Positions 21,538 through 30,827 of a stretch of DNA of 64,000 bases are shown piece by piece. Below the pieces are notes generated by a model. The model saw only the letters and a list, made by a program, of their open reading frames with translations. It made no database searches and was not told the DNA's origin. Every line of letters starts with the position of its first letter. Position 1 is the stretch's first letter. The translations under genes were made by a program, and so were the position numbers. This DNA is from Nocardia alni (GTDB lineage: Bacteria > Actinomycetota > Actinomycetes > Mycobacteriales > Mycobacteriaceae): positions 1 to 64,000 of the forward strand of contig NZ_JAGPOX010000023.1 of NCBI RefSeq assembly GCF_019038435.1. The letters are read 5' to 3'.

Positions 21538-22737
21538 TCAGGCGACCAGTGCGGCGGCGGCCCGGGCGATGGCGAGTTCCTCGTTGGTGGGTACCACCAG
21601 GACGGGAATCTGCGCACCGCGAGGTGAAATAAGGCGTGCCGCACGGTCTTTGGCGGTGTTGCGATCTGGATCCACGGTGATGCCGAATCCGGACAGGTCC
21701 GCGAGCGCGTCGGCGCGCACCTGGGGACTGTTCTCGCCCACCCCGGCGGTGAAGGTGATCGCGTCGACTCGGCCCAATTCCACCAGGTAGGCACCGATAT
21801 AATGGCGCAAGCGGTGGATGTAGACGTCGTAGGCCAGGCGCGCAGCGGTGTCACCCGAGTCGATCAGGCCCTGCAACTCCCGGAAATCGTTCACCCCGGA
21901 CAGGCCCTTGATACCGGAATTCCGGTTCAGCAGATCGTCTATGGCGTCGATGCCCAGTCCAGCGGTGCGCATCAGGTGGGGGATGATGCCGGGATCGATA
22001 TCGCCCGAACGGGTGCCCATCACCAGCCCCTCCAGCGGCGTGAGTCCCATGCTTGTGTCCACCGCCCGGCCGGCGCGGATCGCCGACGCCGAGGCGCCGT
22101 TACCCAGGTGCAGCACAATCTGATTCAGTTCCTCCGGCTTCCGGCCGAGCACGTCGGCGACCCGTCCGGAGACGTACTCGTGCGAAGTACCGTGAAACCC
22201 GTAGCGCCGTATCCCATGTGCGGCAGCGACTTTCGCATCGATCGCATAGGTCTTCGCGGCATCGGGCAGGCCGTGGAAGAAAGCGGTGTCGAATACCGCG
22301 ACCTGCGGGACGCCGGGCAGCAGGGCGCGCGCGGACTCGATCCCTACGACGTTCGCCGGATTGTGCAGCGGCGCCAAGGCGGACAGTTCGTCGATCGACC
22401 GCACCACCGCGTCGGTGATCAGCGTCGGTGCGTAGAACACCTCGCCGCCGTGCACCACCCGATGACCGACGGCCCGCAGGCCCTCGGCGGTCAGATCGTG
22501 CCCGCTGCGAGCGAACAGGTCGAACACCACCCGCAGTCCGGCGGCGTGATCCTTGATCGCGCCGTGGTGCTCCAGAGTGTGACCGTCGCTGTCGTGTTCG
22601 ACCGAGGGCGTGCCGGGCGCGACCGGTTCGCCGATCCGCGAGACCTGCCCGGAGGCCGCGACCGCCCCCGTATCCGGGTCCAGCAGTTGGTATTTGATCG
22701 ACGACGATCCGGAGTTGATCACCAGGACCCGCATCAT
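21538..22737 (-). CDS. ackA: Acetate kinase
   Basis: 399 residues with all ASKHA acetate kinase motifs: [55 protein letters not shown] and [10 protein letters not shown]. It interconverts acetyl phosphate + ADP and acetate + ATP. It lies 27 bases after pta in the same direction, so the two form the Pta-AckA pathway operon. It converges with pknG. Either of two adjacent ATGs could start it. Confidence 0.97.
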   Translation of the reverse strand: MMRVLVINSGSSSIKYQLLDPDTGAVAASGQVSRIGEPVAPGTPSVEHDSDGHTLEHHGAIKDHAAGLRVVFDLFARSGHDLTAEGLRAVGHRVVHGGEVFYAPTLITDAVVRSIDELSALAPLHNPANVVGIESARALLPGVPQVAVFDTAFFHGLPDAAKTYAIDAKVAAAHGIRRYGFHGTSHEYVSGRVADVLGRKPEELNQIVLHLGNGASASAIRAGRAVDTSMGLTPLEGLVMGTRSGDIDPGIIPHLMRTAGLGIDAIDDLLNRNSGIKGLSGVNDFRELQGLIDSGDTAARLAYDVYIHRLRHYIGAYLVELGRVDAITFTAGVGENSPQVRADALADLSGFGITVDPDRNTAKDRAARLISPRGAQIPVLVVPTNEELAIARAAAALVA

Positions 22738-22764
22738 GCCTCCCGTTCGTGTCCGCTGCGCTCG

Positions 22765-24846
22765 TTATGCCTGTGCCGAGATCGCCTGTGCCTGAATGGC
22801 GGTGATCGCTACCGTATTCACGATGTCGGCGACGAGCGCGCCACGCGACAGATCGTTCACCGGCTTGCGCAACCCCTGCAGCACCGGACCGATCGCCACC
22901 GCGCCCGCGCTGCGCTGCACGGCCTTGTACGTATTGTTGCCGGTGTTGAGGTCGGGGAAGATGAAAACCGTCGCGCGCCCCGCCACCTGGGAGTTCGGCA
23001 GCTTGGCGCTCGCGACCGTCGGCTCGATGGCCGCGTCGTACTGGATCGGCCCGTCAACCGGCAGGCTCGGCTCGCGCTCGGCCACGAGCTTGGTCGCGGT
23101 GCGGACCTTGTCGACATCGACACCGGTGCCGGACTCCCCCGTCGAATACGACAGCATCGCCACCCGCGGTTCGATGCCGAATTGTTCGGCGGTGCGCGCG
23201 GAGGAGATCGCGATGTCGGCGAGCTGTTCGGCGGTCGGGTCGGGTACCACCGCGCAGTCGCCGTAGGCCAGCACGCGATCGGCCAGGCACATGAGGAATA
23301 CGCTCGACACCGTCGACACTCCCGGCTCGGTCTTGATGATCTCGAACGACGGGCGGATGGTGTGCGCGGTGGTGTGCGCCGCACCGGACACCATGCCGTC
23401 CGCGATGCCCCGGTACACCATCATCGTGCCGAAATACGAGATGTCGCTCATGTATTCGCGCGCTCGATCCACCGTCATACCCTTGTGCGCCCGAAGTTTG
23501 GTGTACTCCTGCGCGAATCCGTCACGCAGATCGGAGGTCCGGGGATCCAGCACCTGCGCGTCGGTGATGTCGACCCCGAGTTCGGCCGCGCGGCCGCGCA
23601 CCGCGGCCTCGTCGCCGAGGATGGTCAGATCCGCGATCTTGCGCTGTAGTACCCGCCCCGCGGCGCGCAGGATGCGGTCGTCGTCGCCCTCGGGCAGCAC
23701 GATCCGCCGCCGGGCCCCGCGCGCCCGATCGATCAGCTGATATTCGAACATCTGCGGCGTCACCACCGACGGAATGGGAACCTCGATGCGCGCCAGAAGT
23801 TCTCGCGCGTCCACCCGCTGTTCCATCAGGGCCAGGGCGGTGTCGACCTTGCGGATGCTGGACAGCGACACCCGGCCCCGGGTGTGCGCCGCGCCGGCGG
23901 TGTCGAAGGTGCCCAGTTCGGTGGACAGGATCGGCAGCCGCGGCTTCAGCCCCTCGATCAACCGCTCGACCGCCGGATGCGGTCGCATGCCGCCGTTCAT
24001 GATGATGCCCGCGAGCGACGGAAAACCCTCCGCCTCATGGGCATTCACCAATGCCAGCAGCGCGTCGGAACGGTCGCCCGGGACGATCACCGCGACGCCG
24101 TCGGACAGGCGCTCCAGGATGTGCTCCGCGGTCATGCCGCCGACCATCACGTTCAGCGCCTCGCGCTGCATCAATTCCGGGTCGCCGGAATAGATCTCGC
24201 CGTCGATCGCCTCGCACAGCTCGGACATGGTGGGCGCGTTGAGCAGTGGCACCTCCGGCAGCGCCCAGGACGGCACGTCGACCACCGTCAGCGCGTCGGC
24301 GACCGCGCCCAGCGCGTCGGGATCGCAGCGGTTGGCGATGATCGCGACCAGTTGCGCATGCTCGAGCGACAGCTCACTCGCGCACAGCTCGGCCACCTCG
24401 GCGACCTGCGCGGGCGTGCGCTCGGCCCCACGCAGGACCAGCACCACCGGCGCGCCCAAGTTGGCCGCGATCCGGGCGTTGTACCGCAGTTCGCTGGGGC
24501 TGGCGACGTCGGTGTAGTCGCTGCCGACCACGACCACCGCATCGCACTGCTTGGCCATCTCGTGAAAACGCAGGACGATATCGCTGATCGCCGCGTCCGG
24601 ATCGGCGTGCACCTGCTCGTAGCCGACCCCGACCGCCTGGTCGTAGTCCACGTCGGCGGTGCTGTGCTCGAGCAGCAACTCCAGGATGTAGTCGCGCTGC
24701 GCGGTCGAGCGGCTGATCGGCCGGAACACACCCACCCGAGCGGTGCTCGCGCACAGCATCTGCAGCACCCCGAGCGCCACTGTCGACTTACCGGTGTCCC
24801 CCTCGGGCGAGGCGATGTACACGGTGGATGGTGCTGAGTCGGACAT
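22765..24846 (-). CDS. pta: Phosphate acetyltransferase (long form with N-terminal DRTGG-type domains)
   Basis: 693 residues, the long bacterial form. An N-terminal P-loop-like domain (YIASPEGDTGKSTVALG) is followed by a DRTGG region (VMVGGMTAEHILERL) and the catalytic PTA domain (RRIVLPEGDDDRILRAA, AYGDCAVVPDPT, SYSTGESGTG, VFIFPDLNTGNNTYKAVQR). It makes acetyl phosphate from acetyl-CoA. There is no Shine-Dalgarno sequence; TAGGCT lies 7 bases before the ATG, so the mRNA is probably leaderless. Confidence 0.96.
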   Translation of the reverse strand: MSDSAPSTVYIASPEGDTGKSTVALGVLQMLCASTARVGVFRPISRSTAQRDYILELLLEHSTADVDYDQAVGVGYEQVHADPDAAISDIVLRFHEMAKQCDAVVVVGSDYTDVASPSELRYNARIAANLGAPVVLVLRGAERTPAQVAEVAELCASELSLEHAQLVAIIANRCDPDALGAVADALTVVDVPSWALPEVPLLNAPTMSELCEAIDGEIYSGDPELMQREALNVMVGGMTAEHILERLSDGVAVIVPGDRSDALLALVNAHEAEGFPSLAGIIMNGGMRPHPAVERLIEGLKPRLPILSTELGTFDTAGAAHTRGRVSLSSIRKVDTALALMEQRVDARELLARIEVPIPSVVTPQMFEYQLIDRARGARRRIVLPEGDDDRILRAAGRVLQRKIADLTILGDEAAVRGRAAELGVDITDAQVLDPRTSDLRDGFAQEYTKLRAHKGMTVDRAREYMSDISYFGTMMVYRGIADGMVSGAAHTTAHTIRPSFEIIKTEPGVSTVSSVFLMCLADRVLAYGDCAVVPDPTAEQLADIAISSARTAEQFGIEPRVAMLSYSTGESGTGVDVDKVRTATKLVAEREPSLPVDGPIQYDAAIEPTVASAKLPNSQVAGRATVFIFPDLNTGNNTYKAVQRSAGAVAIGPVLQGLRKPVNDLSRGALVADIVNTVAITAIQAQAISAQA

Positions 24847-24853
24847 GGTCGTG

Positions 24854-24859
24854 AGCCTA
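24854..24859 (-). promoter_or_regulatory. -10 element TAGGCT of a leaderless pta promoter
   Basis: Minus-strand TANNNT hexamer separated by 7 bases from the pta ATG. No ribosome binding site is present between them. Confidence 0.5.
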
Positions 24860-24931
24860 CTGAGCGCCGGTGTCCGATTCACCCCTGGACACCGCAAACT
24901 ACTGGAAAATCACAGTCGACCCACACCCCTG

Positions 24932-25087
24932 GTTCACCGTTGTCCCGGCGAGTTGTTCACCGTGGTCCCAGCGCGCGGTTCACACTCGTCCCGATGTGTT
25001 CACATTCATCCCCACGTGCGGCTTCACACTCATCTGAAGTGCAGTTCACACCAATCCGACGCGCGGCTCACTGTCATCCCGGCGTGC
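24932..25087. repeat. Degenerate ~22-bp tandem array, seven units
   Basis: The core GTTCAC or a one-base variant recurs at 24932, 24955, 24978, 24998, 25022, 25044 and 25066, at intervals of 20-24 bases. It is followed by a looser TCxTCCCxxCG part, so on the minus strand the unit reads about GGGATGAGTGTGAACCGC. It occupies the non-coding stretch between pta and the LLM oxidoreductase gene. Too degenerate and too short in spacing for CRISPR. Function unknown. Confidence 0.65.
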
Positions 25088-25221
25088 TCGTGGCCGGGAT
25101 CCACGCGAGGGGCCGACAACCAACGCTGCGAACGAACCACCGGAATGAACGGCGTCCGGCAAACGTCTTAGGGGGGTACGAACAGCACGAGCGGCCACCC
25201 CCGACCGCGGATCGGATCGAT

Positions 25222-26025
25222 ATGACCCTGGACATCGGGACCTTCCTCCCCACCTCGACGCCCGATCCGGCGATGCCGATCCTCGGCGATATCCGGGCCG
25301 CGGCCCGGCTCGCCGAGGAGCTCGGACTCGATTCGATCTGGTCCACCGACCACCTGGTCCCCAGCGGACCGATGCTGGACAGCACGGTGACCCTGGCGAC
25401 GGCCGCCGCGGTCACCGAACGCATTCGCATCGGCTACGGGGTGCTGCTGCTCGCACTGCGGCCCGCGGCGTGGGCGGCCAAGCAGGTCGCCGGACTGCAA
25501 TACGTCTCCGGCGATCGGCTCGTACTAGGCGTCGGCACAGGCAATCCGGTGCACGGTGATATCGGGTGGCGTGCCGCCGAGCGGTCGTATCCGGACCGCG
25601 GCCGCCTGACGGACGAGGCCCTGCGGGTGCTGCCCGATCTGATCGGCGGCCGTCCGGCGACCCTGCCCGACGGTGGCGTGGTGACGCTCGCACCCGGCGC
25701 GACGGTTCCCCCGATTCTGGTGGCGGGCAATGGAACCCGCGCGATGCGCCGCACCGCGGAGTTCGCCGACGGCTGGGTGGCGATGGGCGTCACACCGGAC
25801 CAGGCCCGGGACTCCGCTCGTGAATTGGCTACGCTGGCAGAGGAATTCGGTCGTCCCGGACCGCTGGTCACGGTTGTCACCGCACCGCCCGGCGAACTCG
25901 CCGAGACGGCCGAACTGCTGCACGCCTACGCCGACGCGGGGGTCGAGCGGGTGATTCTCGCGCCTCGGGACGCGAATTGGCGCGGCGGTTACGAATTCGT
26001 CGCCAAGGTGAAGGCCGCTCTGTAG
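25222..26025 (+). CDS. LLM-class F420-dependent oxidoreductase
   Basis: 267-residue luciferase-like TIM barrel: LDIGTFLPT at the N-terminus, LAEELGLDSIWSTDHLV, RIRIGYGVLLLALRPAAW, LVLGVGTGNP, and ILVAGNGTRAMRRTAEFADGW. Members of this group in Mycobacteriales usually use reduced F420. The neighbouring fgd1 (F420H2 supply) and Ddn-like genes support F420. Substrate unknown. ATG chosen at the natural N-terminus of the fold; only a weak GGAT lies upstream. Confidence 0.85.
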   Translation: MTLDIGTFLPTSTPDPAMPILGDIRAAARLAEELGLDSIWSTDHLVPSGPMLDSTVTLATAAAVTERIRIGYGVLLLALRPAAWAAKQVAGLQYVSGDRLVLGVGTGNPVHGDIGWRAAERSYPDRGRLTDEALRVLPDLIGGRPATLPDGGVVTLAPGATVPPILVAGNGTRAMRRTAEFADGWVAMGVTPDQARDSARELATLAEEFGRPGPLVTVVTAPPGELAETAELLHAYADAGVERVILAPRDANWRGGYEFVAKVKAAL

Positions 26026-26028
26026 GTT
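26023..26028 (+). promoter_or_regulatory. -10 element TAGGTT of a possible leaderless promoter
   Basis: TANNNT hexamer 6 bases before the ATG of the Ddn-like gene, overlapping the stop codon region of the LLM gene. The gene might also be co-transcribed with it. Confidence 0.4.
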
Positions 26029-26034
26029 GCCCCT

Positions 26035-26544
26035 ATGGCAACGCAATTCCCCGATCGGCAGTGGGGTTCACGCACGCATCCGATCTCGCGGTTGACCAGC
26101 CGGTTCGCCGCCACCCGGGTCGGATCGCTCGTCGTGCGCGTGCTGTCCCCGCTGGATCGCAGAGTGCTCGAACGCACCGCGGGCCGGTACACCGCACTCG
26201 GCCCGATCGGCGCGCCGATCATCGCGCTGACCACCACGGGTCGCCTGTCCGGTCAGCCGCGCACGACCCCGCTGCTCTACGTGCACGGCGGTGATGTGCT
26301 GTACGTGATCGGGAGTAATTTCGGGCAGTCCCACCACCCGGCCTGGACCGCCAATCTGCTCGCGGATCCCCAGGCGATCGTCACCATCACGGGCGAGCGA
26401 ATCCCGGTGCGGGCCGAGGTCCTCGCCGATCCCGAGAGCAAGGCGCGGATCTTCGGGCGGTTCGTCGAGATCAGCGAGGCGTATGCGGCCTACCGCACTC
26501 GCACCACCCGGGACCTGCGCATATTCACCCTGACCCGCGACTGA
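26035..26544 (+). CDS. Nitroreductase/quinone reductase family protein, deazaflavin-dependent (Ddn-like)
   Basis: 169-residue split-barrel protein of the DUF385/Ddn family: IIALTTTGRLSGQPRTTPLLY is the F420-phosphate-binding strand-loop, followed by VLYVIGSNFGQSHHPAWTANL and a Tyr-containing C-terminal region. Relatives reduce quinones or nitro compounds with F420H2. It starts 9 bases after the LLM gene and faces fgd1 across a shared terminator. Physiological substrate unknown. Confidence 0.85.
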   Translation: MATQFPDRQWGSRTHPISRLTSRFAATRVGSLVVRVLSPLDRRVLERTAGRYTALGPIGAPIIALTTTGRLSGQPRTTPLLYVHGGDVLYVIGSNFGQSHHPAWTANLLADPQAIVTITGERIPVRAEVLADPESKARIFGRFVEISEAYAAYRTRTTRDLRIFTLTRD

Positions 26545-26546
26545 CA

Positions 26547-26578
26547 ACGCCCGCCGAATCCGTGGATCCGGCGGGCGT
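26547..26578. terminator. Bidirectional terminator between the Ddn-like gene and fgd1
   Basis: Stem of 15 bp with one mismatch (ACGCCCGCCGAATCC against GGATCCGGCGGGCGT) and a two-base loop, placed between two converging genes. Confidence 0.75.
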
Positions 26579-26594
26579 GCGGTGTGGTTGTCCG

Positions 26595-27602
26595 CTACAG
26601 CGCGCGCAGCCGGGGGGCCAGGTCGCGCTGGAACTGGTCCAGGAAGCGGCGCTGGTCGTGGCCGGGGGCGTGGAACACCAGGTGGTTCAGGCCCGCGTCG
26701 ACGTACTGCTTGATCTGCTCGACGGCCTGGTCGGGATCGCTGGCCACGATCCACCGCTTGGCGACCTGCTCGATCGGCAGGGCGTCGGCGGCGGCCTCCA
26801 TCTCGATCGGGTCGGTGATGTCGTGCTTCTGCTCGGCGGTCAGCGACAGCGGGGCCCAGAAGCGCGTATTGCTCAGCGCCAGTTCGGGATCGGTGTCATA
26901 GGAGATCTTGATCTCGATCATCCGGTCGATGTCGTCGACCTTGCGTCCCGCCTTGTCCGCGCCCTCGCGCACCGCGGGCATCAGCTTCTCGGTGTACAGG
27001 TCCATACCCTTGCCCGAGGTGCAGATGAAGCCGTCGCCGGCGCGTCCGGCGTAGCGGGCCACCAGCGGGCCGCCCGCGGCGACGTAGATCGGGATGCCGC
27101 CCTTGGGCACGTCGTAGATCGAGGCGCCCACGGTGTGGTAGTACTCGCCCTCGAAGGTGACCCGGTCGCCGGTCCACAGCGCCCGCATCAGGTCGACCGA
27201 CTCGCGCAGCCGCGCGAAACGCTCCTTGAATTCCGGCCATTCGCCCTTGTAACCGGTCGCGATCTCGTTGAGCGCCTCACCGGAGCCCACACCCAGCATG
27301 ATGCGGTTCGGGTACAGGCAGCCCATGGTGGCGAAGGCCTGCGCGATCACCGCGGGGTTGTATCGGAAGGTGGGGGTCAGCACCGAGGTGCCCAGCTGGA
27401 TGCGCTCGGTGCGCTCGCCGACCGCCGTCATCCAGGCCAGCGAGAACGGGGCGTGTCCGCCCTCGTGCCGCCACGGCTGGAAATGATCGCTCACCGATGC
27501 GCTGTCGAGTCCGTGTTCCTCGGCCGCGACCGCGAGCTCCACGAGCTCCCGTGGACCGAACTGTTCCGCCGACGCCTTGTATCCCAACTTGAGATCAGCC
27601 AC
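26595..27602 (-). CDS. fgd1: F420-dependent glucose-6-phosphate dehydrogenase
   Basis: 335 residues, nearly collinear with M. tuberculosis Fgd1: [16 protein letters not shown] at the start, [17 protein letters not shown] (active-site His and Trp), [29 protein letters not shown] (active-site Glu) and [15 protein letters not shown] near the end. It oxidises glucose-6-phosphate to 6-phosphogluconolactone and makes F420H2. The GTG has AGGAG 7 bases upstream. Neighbouring F420-linked oxidoreductases are likely consumers. Confidence 0.97.
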   Translation of the reverse strand: MADLKLGYKASAEQFGPRELVELAVAAEEHGLDSASVSDHFQPWRHEGGHAPFSLAWMTAVGERTERIQLGTSVLTPTFRYNPAVIAQAFATMGCLYPNRIMLGVGSGEALNEIATGYKGEWPEFKERFARLRESVDLMRALWTGDRVTFEGEYYHTVGASIYDVPKGGIPIYVAAGGPLVARYAGRAGDGFICTSGKGMDLYTEKLMPAVREGADKAGRKVDDIDRMIEIKISYDTDPELALSNTRFWAPLSLTAEQKHDITDPIEMEAAADALPIEQVAKRWIVASDPDQAVEQIKQYVDAGLNHLVFHAPGHDQRRFLDQFQRDLAPRLRAL

Positions 27603-27792
27603 TGCGCCACTCCTGTTCGCCGTCTACGGATGTGTTTCCGTCGATCGAGTACAGCACGGGGAATCCGCACCGCATTCCACAGGCCGTACCGTCGACCCTT
27701 CCCCGACCATAGTCAGCGGCTTCGGGGCGTGTGAATGGTCGCAACTTCGGAAGTCGTCCCCAAGGGAAAGATCAATAGCTCACAATTGCCTG

Positions 27793-28590
27793 GTGACCGA
27801 TGACGAGCCGATCCTGTCCTACCTGACCGATATGGACGGGGTGCTGGTGCACGAGGACCACCTGATCCCCGGCGCCGACAAGTTCCTCCAGGAGCTCCAG
27901 AACAACGGCATCCCGTTCCTGGTGCTGACCAACAACTCCATCCGCACCCCGCGCGACCTCCAGGCCCGCCTGCGGCACAGCGGTGTCGAGATCCCCGAGG
28001 AGGCGATCTGGACCTCCGCCCTGGCGACCGCGACGTTCCTGAACGATCAGCGCCCCGGGGGCACCGCCTACGTGGTCGGCGAGTCGGGCCTCACCACCGC
28101 CCTGCACGAGGTCGGCTACGTCCTGACCGACAGCGAGCCCGACTACGTCGTCCTGGGCGAGACCCGCACCTATTCCTTCGAGGCGATCACCACCGCCATC
28201 CGCCTGGTCGACCGGGGCGCCCGCTTCATCGCCACCAACCCGGACGCCACCGGCCCCTCCCGCGAGGGCCTGCTGCCCGCCACCGGCTCGGTCGCGGCGC
28301 TGATCACCCGCGCCACCGGCCGCGACCCGTACTACGTCGGCAAACCGAACCCCCTGATGATGCGTTCGGCCCTGCGCCGCATCGACGCGCACTCCCAATC
28401 CACGGTCATGATCGGCGACCGCATGGACACCGACGTCATCTCCGGCCTGGAAGCGGGCATGCGCACCCTGCTGGTCACCTCCGGCATCTCCACCCGCGAC
28501 TCGGTGGAGCAATACCCTTACCGCCCAACGAAAATCATCAACTCGGTCGCGGACCTGGTAGGCCACACGGACGATCCGTTCGGGCAGTAG
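27793..28590 (+). CDS. HAD-superfamily IIA phosphatase (NagD-like)
   Basis: 265 residues. HAD motif I LTDMDGVLV, motif II LVLTNNS, cap-region VVLGETRTYSFE, motif III lysine in YYVGKPNPLM and motif IV IGDRMDTDVISG, in the order of class IIA sugar- or nucleotide-phosphate phosphatases. No ribosome site is visible; CACAAT 6 bases before the GTG may be a leaderless -10. Substrate not predictable from sequence. Confidence 0.88.
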   Translation: MTDDEPILSYLTDMDGVLVHEDHLIPGADKFLQELQNNGIPFLVLTNNSIRTPRDLQARLRHSGVEIPEEAIWTSALATATFLNDQRPGGTAYVVGESGLTTALHEVGYVLTDSEPDYVVLGETRTYSFEAITTAIRLVDRGARFIATNPDATGPSREGLLPATGSVAALITRATGRDPYYVGKPNPLMMRSALRRIDAHSQSTVMIGDRMDTDVISGLEAGMRTLLVTSGISTRDSVEQYPYRPTKIINSVADLVGHTDDPFGQ

Positions 28591-28598
28591 CCGGACAA

Positions 28599-28630
28599 AC
28601 AATCCCGTCACCTCGAGGTGACGGGATTGT
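28599..28630. terminator. Bidirectional terminator between the HAD gene and metZ
   Basis: Perfect 16+16 base palindrome starting ACAATCCCGTCACC and centred on TCGA, placed between two converging genes. A/T-ended arms give a weak T-run on each side. Confidence 0.8.
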
Positions 28631-28643
28631 GCGCTCGGACCGT

Positions 28644-29858
28644 TCAGGCGAGGGCTTGGTCCAGGTCGTTCAGGAGGTCTTGGACGTCTTCCAGGCCGAT
28701 GGAGATGCGCAGGACGCCGTCGGTGATGCCTACGGCCGCACGGCCTTCCGGGCCCATTGCGCGGTGGGTGGTGGTGGCGGGGTGGGTGATCAGGGTTTTG
28801 GCGTCGCCCAGGTTGTTGGAGATATCGACGATGCGCAGGCGGTTGAGGACCTCGAAGGCGCGCTTCTTGCCCTCGGACTCGGGGGCCGACAGTTCGAAGG
28901 TGACGACCGTGCCGCCGCCCGCCATCTGCTGACGAGCCAGTTCGTGCTGCGGATGTGACGGCAGGAACGGGTACTTCACCCAGCCCACCGACGGATGCTG
29001 TTCCAGGAACTCGGCGATCTTCAGGGCCGACTGGACCGAGTGACGGACCCGCAGGGGCATGGTCTCCAGGCCCTTGAGCAGGGTCCATGCGTTGAACGGG
29101 CTCAGGGCCGGACCGGTGTGGCGCATCAGATGCTTCACCGGGCCGTCGATGTAGTCCCGCGGGCCCAGGATCGCGCCGCCCAGGACTCGGCCCTGGCCGT
29201 CGATGTGCTTGGTGCCCGAATAGACGACGACGTCCGCGCCGAGATCCAGGCTGCGCTGGAGCAGCGGGGTGGCGAAGACGTTGTCCAGCACCACCTTTGC
29301 ACCGGCCGCATGGGCCAGCTCGGATACCCGGCGCACGTCCACCAATGCCTGCATCGGATTGGAGGGGCTCTCGAAGAACACCGCCTGGGTGGGCTCGGAC
29401 AGGGCCGCCTCCCACTGCGCGTTGTCCTCACCGTCGACGAAGACGGTCTCCACGCCCCAGCGCGGCAGGATCTCGTTGCACACCACGAAGCACGAGCCGA
29501 ACAGGCTGCGCGCGGCGACCAGGCGATCGCCATTGCCCAGCAGCGCGGCCAGGGCGGTGAACACCGCGGACATACCGCTGGCGGTGGCGAAGCACGCCTC
29601 GGCGCCCTCGATCAGCCGCATCCGCTCCTCGAACATGGCGACCGTGGGATTGCCGTAGCGCGAGTACACGAAGTGCTCGACGTCGCCGGTGAACGCGGCC
29701 TCGGCCGCTTCGGCGCTCTCGTAGACGAATCCGGAGGTCAGGTACAGCGCCTCGGCGTTCTCTTCGAATCCCGAGCGCCGCAGACCGCCTCGCACGGCCT
29801 GGGTGGCCGGGCCGACGCCCTCGGGCAGCGGCTTGTCGAACGCACCGCCTGCGATCAT
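28644..29858 (-). CDS. metZ: O-succinylhomoserine sulfhydrylase
   Basis: 404-residue PLP enzyme of the Cys/Met metabolism family. The PLP lysine is in VVYSGTKHIDGQGR; HFVYSRYGNPTV, FFESPSNPM and ISIGLEDVQDLLNDL are further family motifs. It makes homocysteine from O-succinyl- or O-acetylhomoserine and sulfide. The ATG has GGAGG 5 bases upstream and overlaps the rhodanese stop (ATGA). The SAM-responsive riboswitch ahead of the pair matches a role in methionine synthesis. Confidence 0.95.
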   Translation of the reverse strand: MIAGGAFDKPLPEGVGPATQAVRGGLRRSGFEENAEALYLTSGFVYESAEAAEAAFTGDVEHFVYSRYGNPTVAMFEERMRLIEGAEACFATASGMSAVFTALAALLGNGDRLVAARSLFGSCFVVCNEILPRWGVETVFVDGEDNAQWEAALSEPTQAVFFESPSNPMQALVDVRRVSELAHAAGAKVVLDNVFATPLLQRSLDLGADVVVYSGTKHIDGQGRVLGGAILGPRDYIDGPVKHLMRHTGPALSPFNAWTLLKGLETMPLRVRHSVQSALKIAEFLEQHPSVGWVKYPFLPSHPQHELARQQMAGGGTVVTFELSAPESEGKKRAFEVLNRLRIVDISNNLGDAKTLITHPATTTHRAMGPEGRAAVGITDGVLRISIGLEDVQDLLNDLDQALA

Positions 29859-30277
29859 GACTGCCTCCACGGCAGTCCCAGAGCACGCCAGCCGGCGCTC
29901 CCGCGATGCCCGTTCGGGTCGAGCGGCCCTTCGAAGCCCTCGAGCACGTTGTACGAAGGTGCGTATCCGGCGGCCGTAGCGGCGGTCGCCGCGCCGATGG
30001 AACGCTGCCCGGACCTGCACAGGAAGACCACCGGCGCGGCACTGTCGGCCGCACGGCCCGCGAGCGCCTGCTTCAGCTGGTCCACGAATGCCGGGTTGGC
30101 CGAACCGCTACCGTCGACCCATTCGATCAACGCCGTCGGCCGGTCGATCGACGCGGTCTCGGGTACACCGACGAACCGCCATTCGGCCTCGGTGCGCACA
30201 TCCACCAGAACCGCATCGGGATTGTCGCGCAACATATCCCACGCCTGCTGCGGAGTGACGTCTCCTGCATAACTCAC
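29855..30277 (-). CDS. Single-domain rhodanese-like sulfurtransferase
   Basis: 140 residues, the same length and place as M. tuberculosis Rv0390 beside metZ. The active-site loop is FLCRSGQRS with the catalytic Cys; AVLVDVRTEAEWRFVGVP is the conserved CH2A region. It may supply or handle sulfane sulfur for homocysteine synthesis. The GTG has GAGGAGG 8 bases upstream, which also lies just past the riboswitch 3' end. Confidence 0.92.
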   Translation of the reverse strand: MSYAGDVTPQQAWDMLRDNPDAVLVDVRTEAEWRFVGVPETASIDRPTALIEWVDGSGSANPAFVDQLKQALAGRAADSAAPVVFLCRSGQRSIGAATAATAAGYAPSYNVLEGFEGPLDPNGHRGSAGWRALGLPWRQS

Positions 30278-30292
30278 GTGCCAAACCTCCTC

Positions 30293-30409
30293 GCGAATCC
30301 ACGCTTGCCGCGCCCGGGCGGGCGCGTGCCAGGTCGTCACCCGGAGCACCCCACCGCGGAGGAGGGTTGCCGACCAGCGAGCCGGGGCTTACCACTGATA
30401 CTCATGACC
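30293..30409 (-). ncRNA. SAM-IV-type S-adenosylmethionine riboswitch
   Basis: On the minus strand the leader starts GGTCATGAGT and continues AAGCCCCGGCTCGCTGGTC, GGCAACCCTCC, GCGGTGGGGTGC, CCGGGTGACGACC and ends GGCAAGCGTGG. This is the conserved core of the actinobacterial SAM-IV riboswitch as I remember it, with P1 pairing GGTC/GACC. It lies directly ahead of the rhodanese-metZ ribosome site, so SAM probably blocks translation or elongation of the operon. Confidence 0.9.
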
Positions 30410-30753
30410 TGGATCGAGATTGCCTGGCCCGGGGGCCACCTGTCAAACGTATGAGATCCGGGCTCGGCGCGTCGCATCCCGGGCGCAATCGACCCGCTTT
30501 CCGCTCCTCCAGGCCATCGCGAGGAGGATTGAAATCTGTGAGATTCTTCTCTCATCCGCCGATCTCCCCTGGTAGGCCCGGCTGCTCCCGGGCGAACTCC
30601 GATTCCCCGCCCGAGACCGGGGAATAGCGGCCATAGCCGACACCGATAGAATCGACGGAACCCGGCCGAGACCGGAACGACCGGTTTCCCCCGAGCGGCA
30701 ACGCTGCGGCATCGACCGGTATGAAAGACCGACGGGTGTGACCCGGACCTACG
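30410..30753. other. Intergenic region without a gene
   Basis: About 340 bases between the riboswitch and the iron box. It must hold the leftward promoter of the rhodanese-metZ operon. I find no convincing open reading frame or repeat. Confidence 0.5.
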
Positions 30754-30772
30754 TCAACTTAGCCTAAGCTAA
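30754..30772. promoter_or_regulatory. IdeR/DtxR-type iron box upstream of fprA
   Basis: TCAACTTAGCCTAAGCTAA agrees at 14 of 19 positions with the IdeR consensus TTAGGTTAGGCTAACCTAA. It lies 55 bases ahead of the fprA ATG in an unusually AT-rich spot. It suggests repression by iron-loaded IdeR/DtxR. Confidence 0.6.
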
Positions 30773-30827
30773 GAACGACGGCTGAGACCATGACGACAGA
30801 GTTTTCGACCAAAGGGTGCGCATAGGA

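Noticed and set aside
24932..25087. CRISPR array
   Set aside because: Units are only 20-24 bases apart with degenerate sequence, no uniform repeat plus spacer structure exists, and no cas genes are near.
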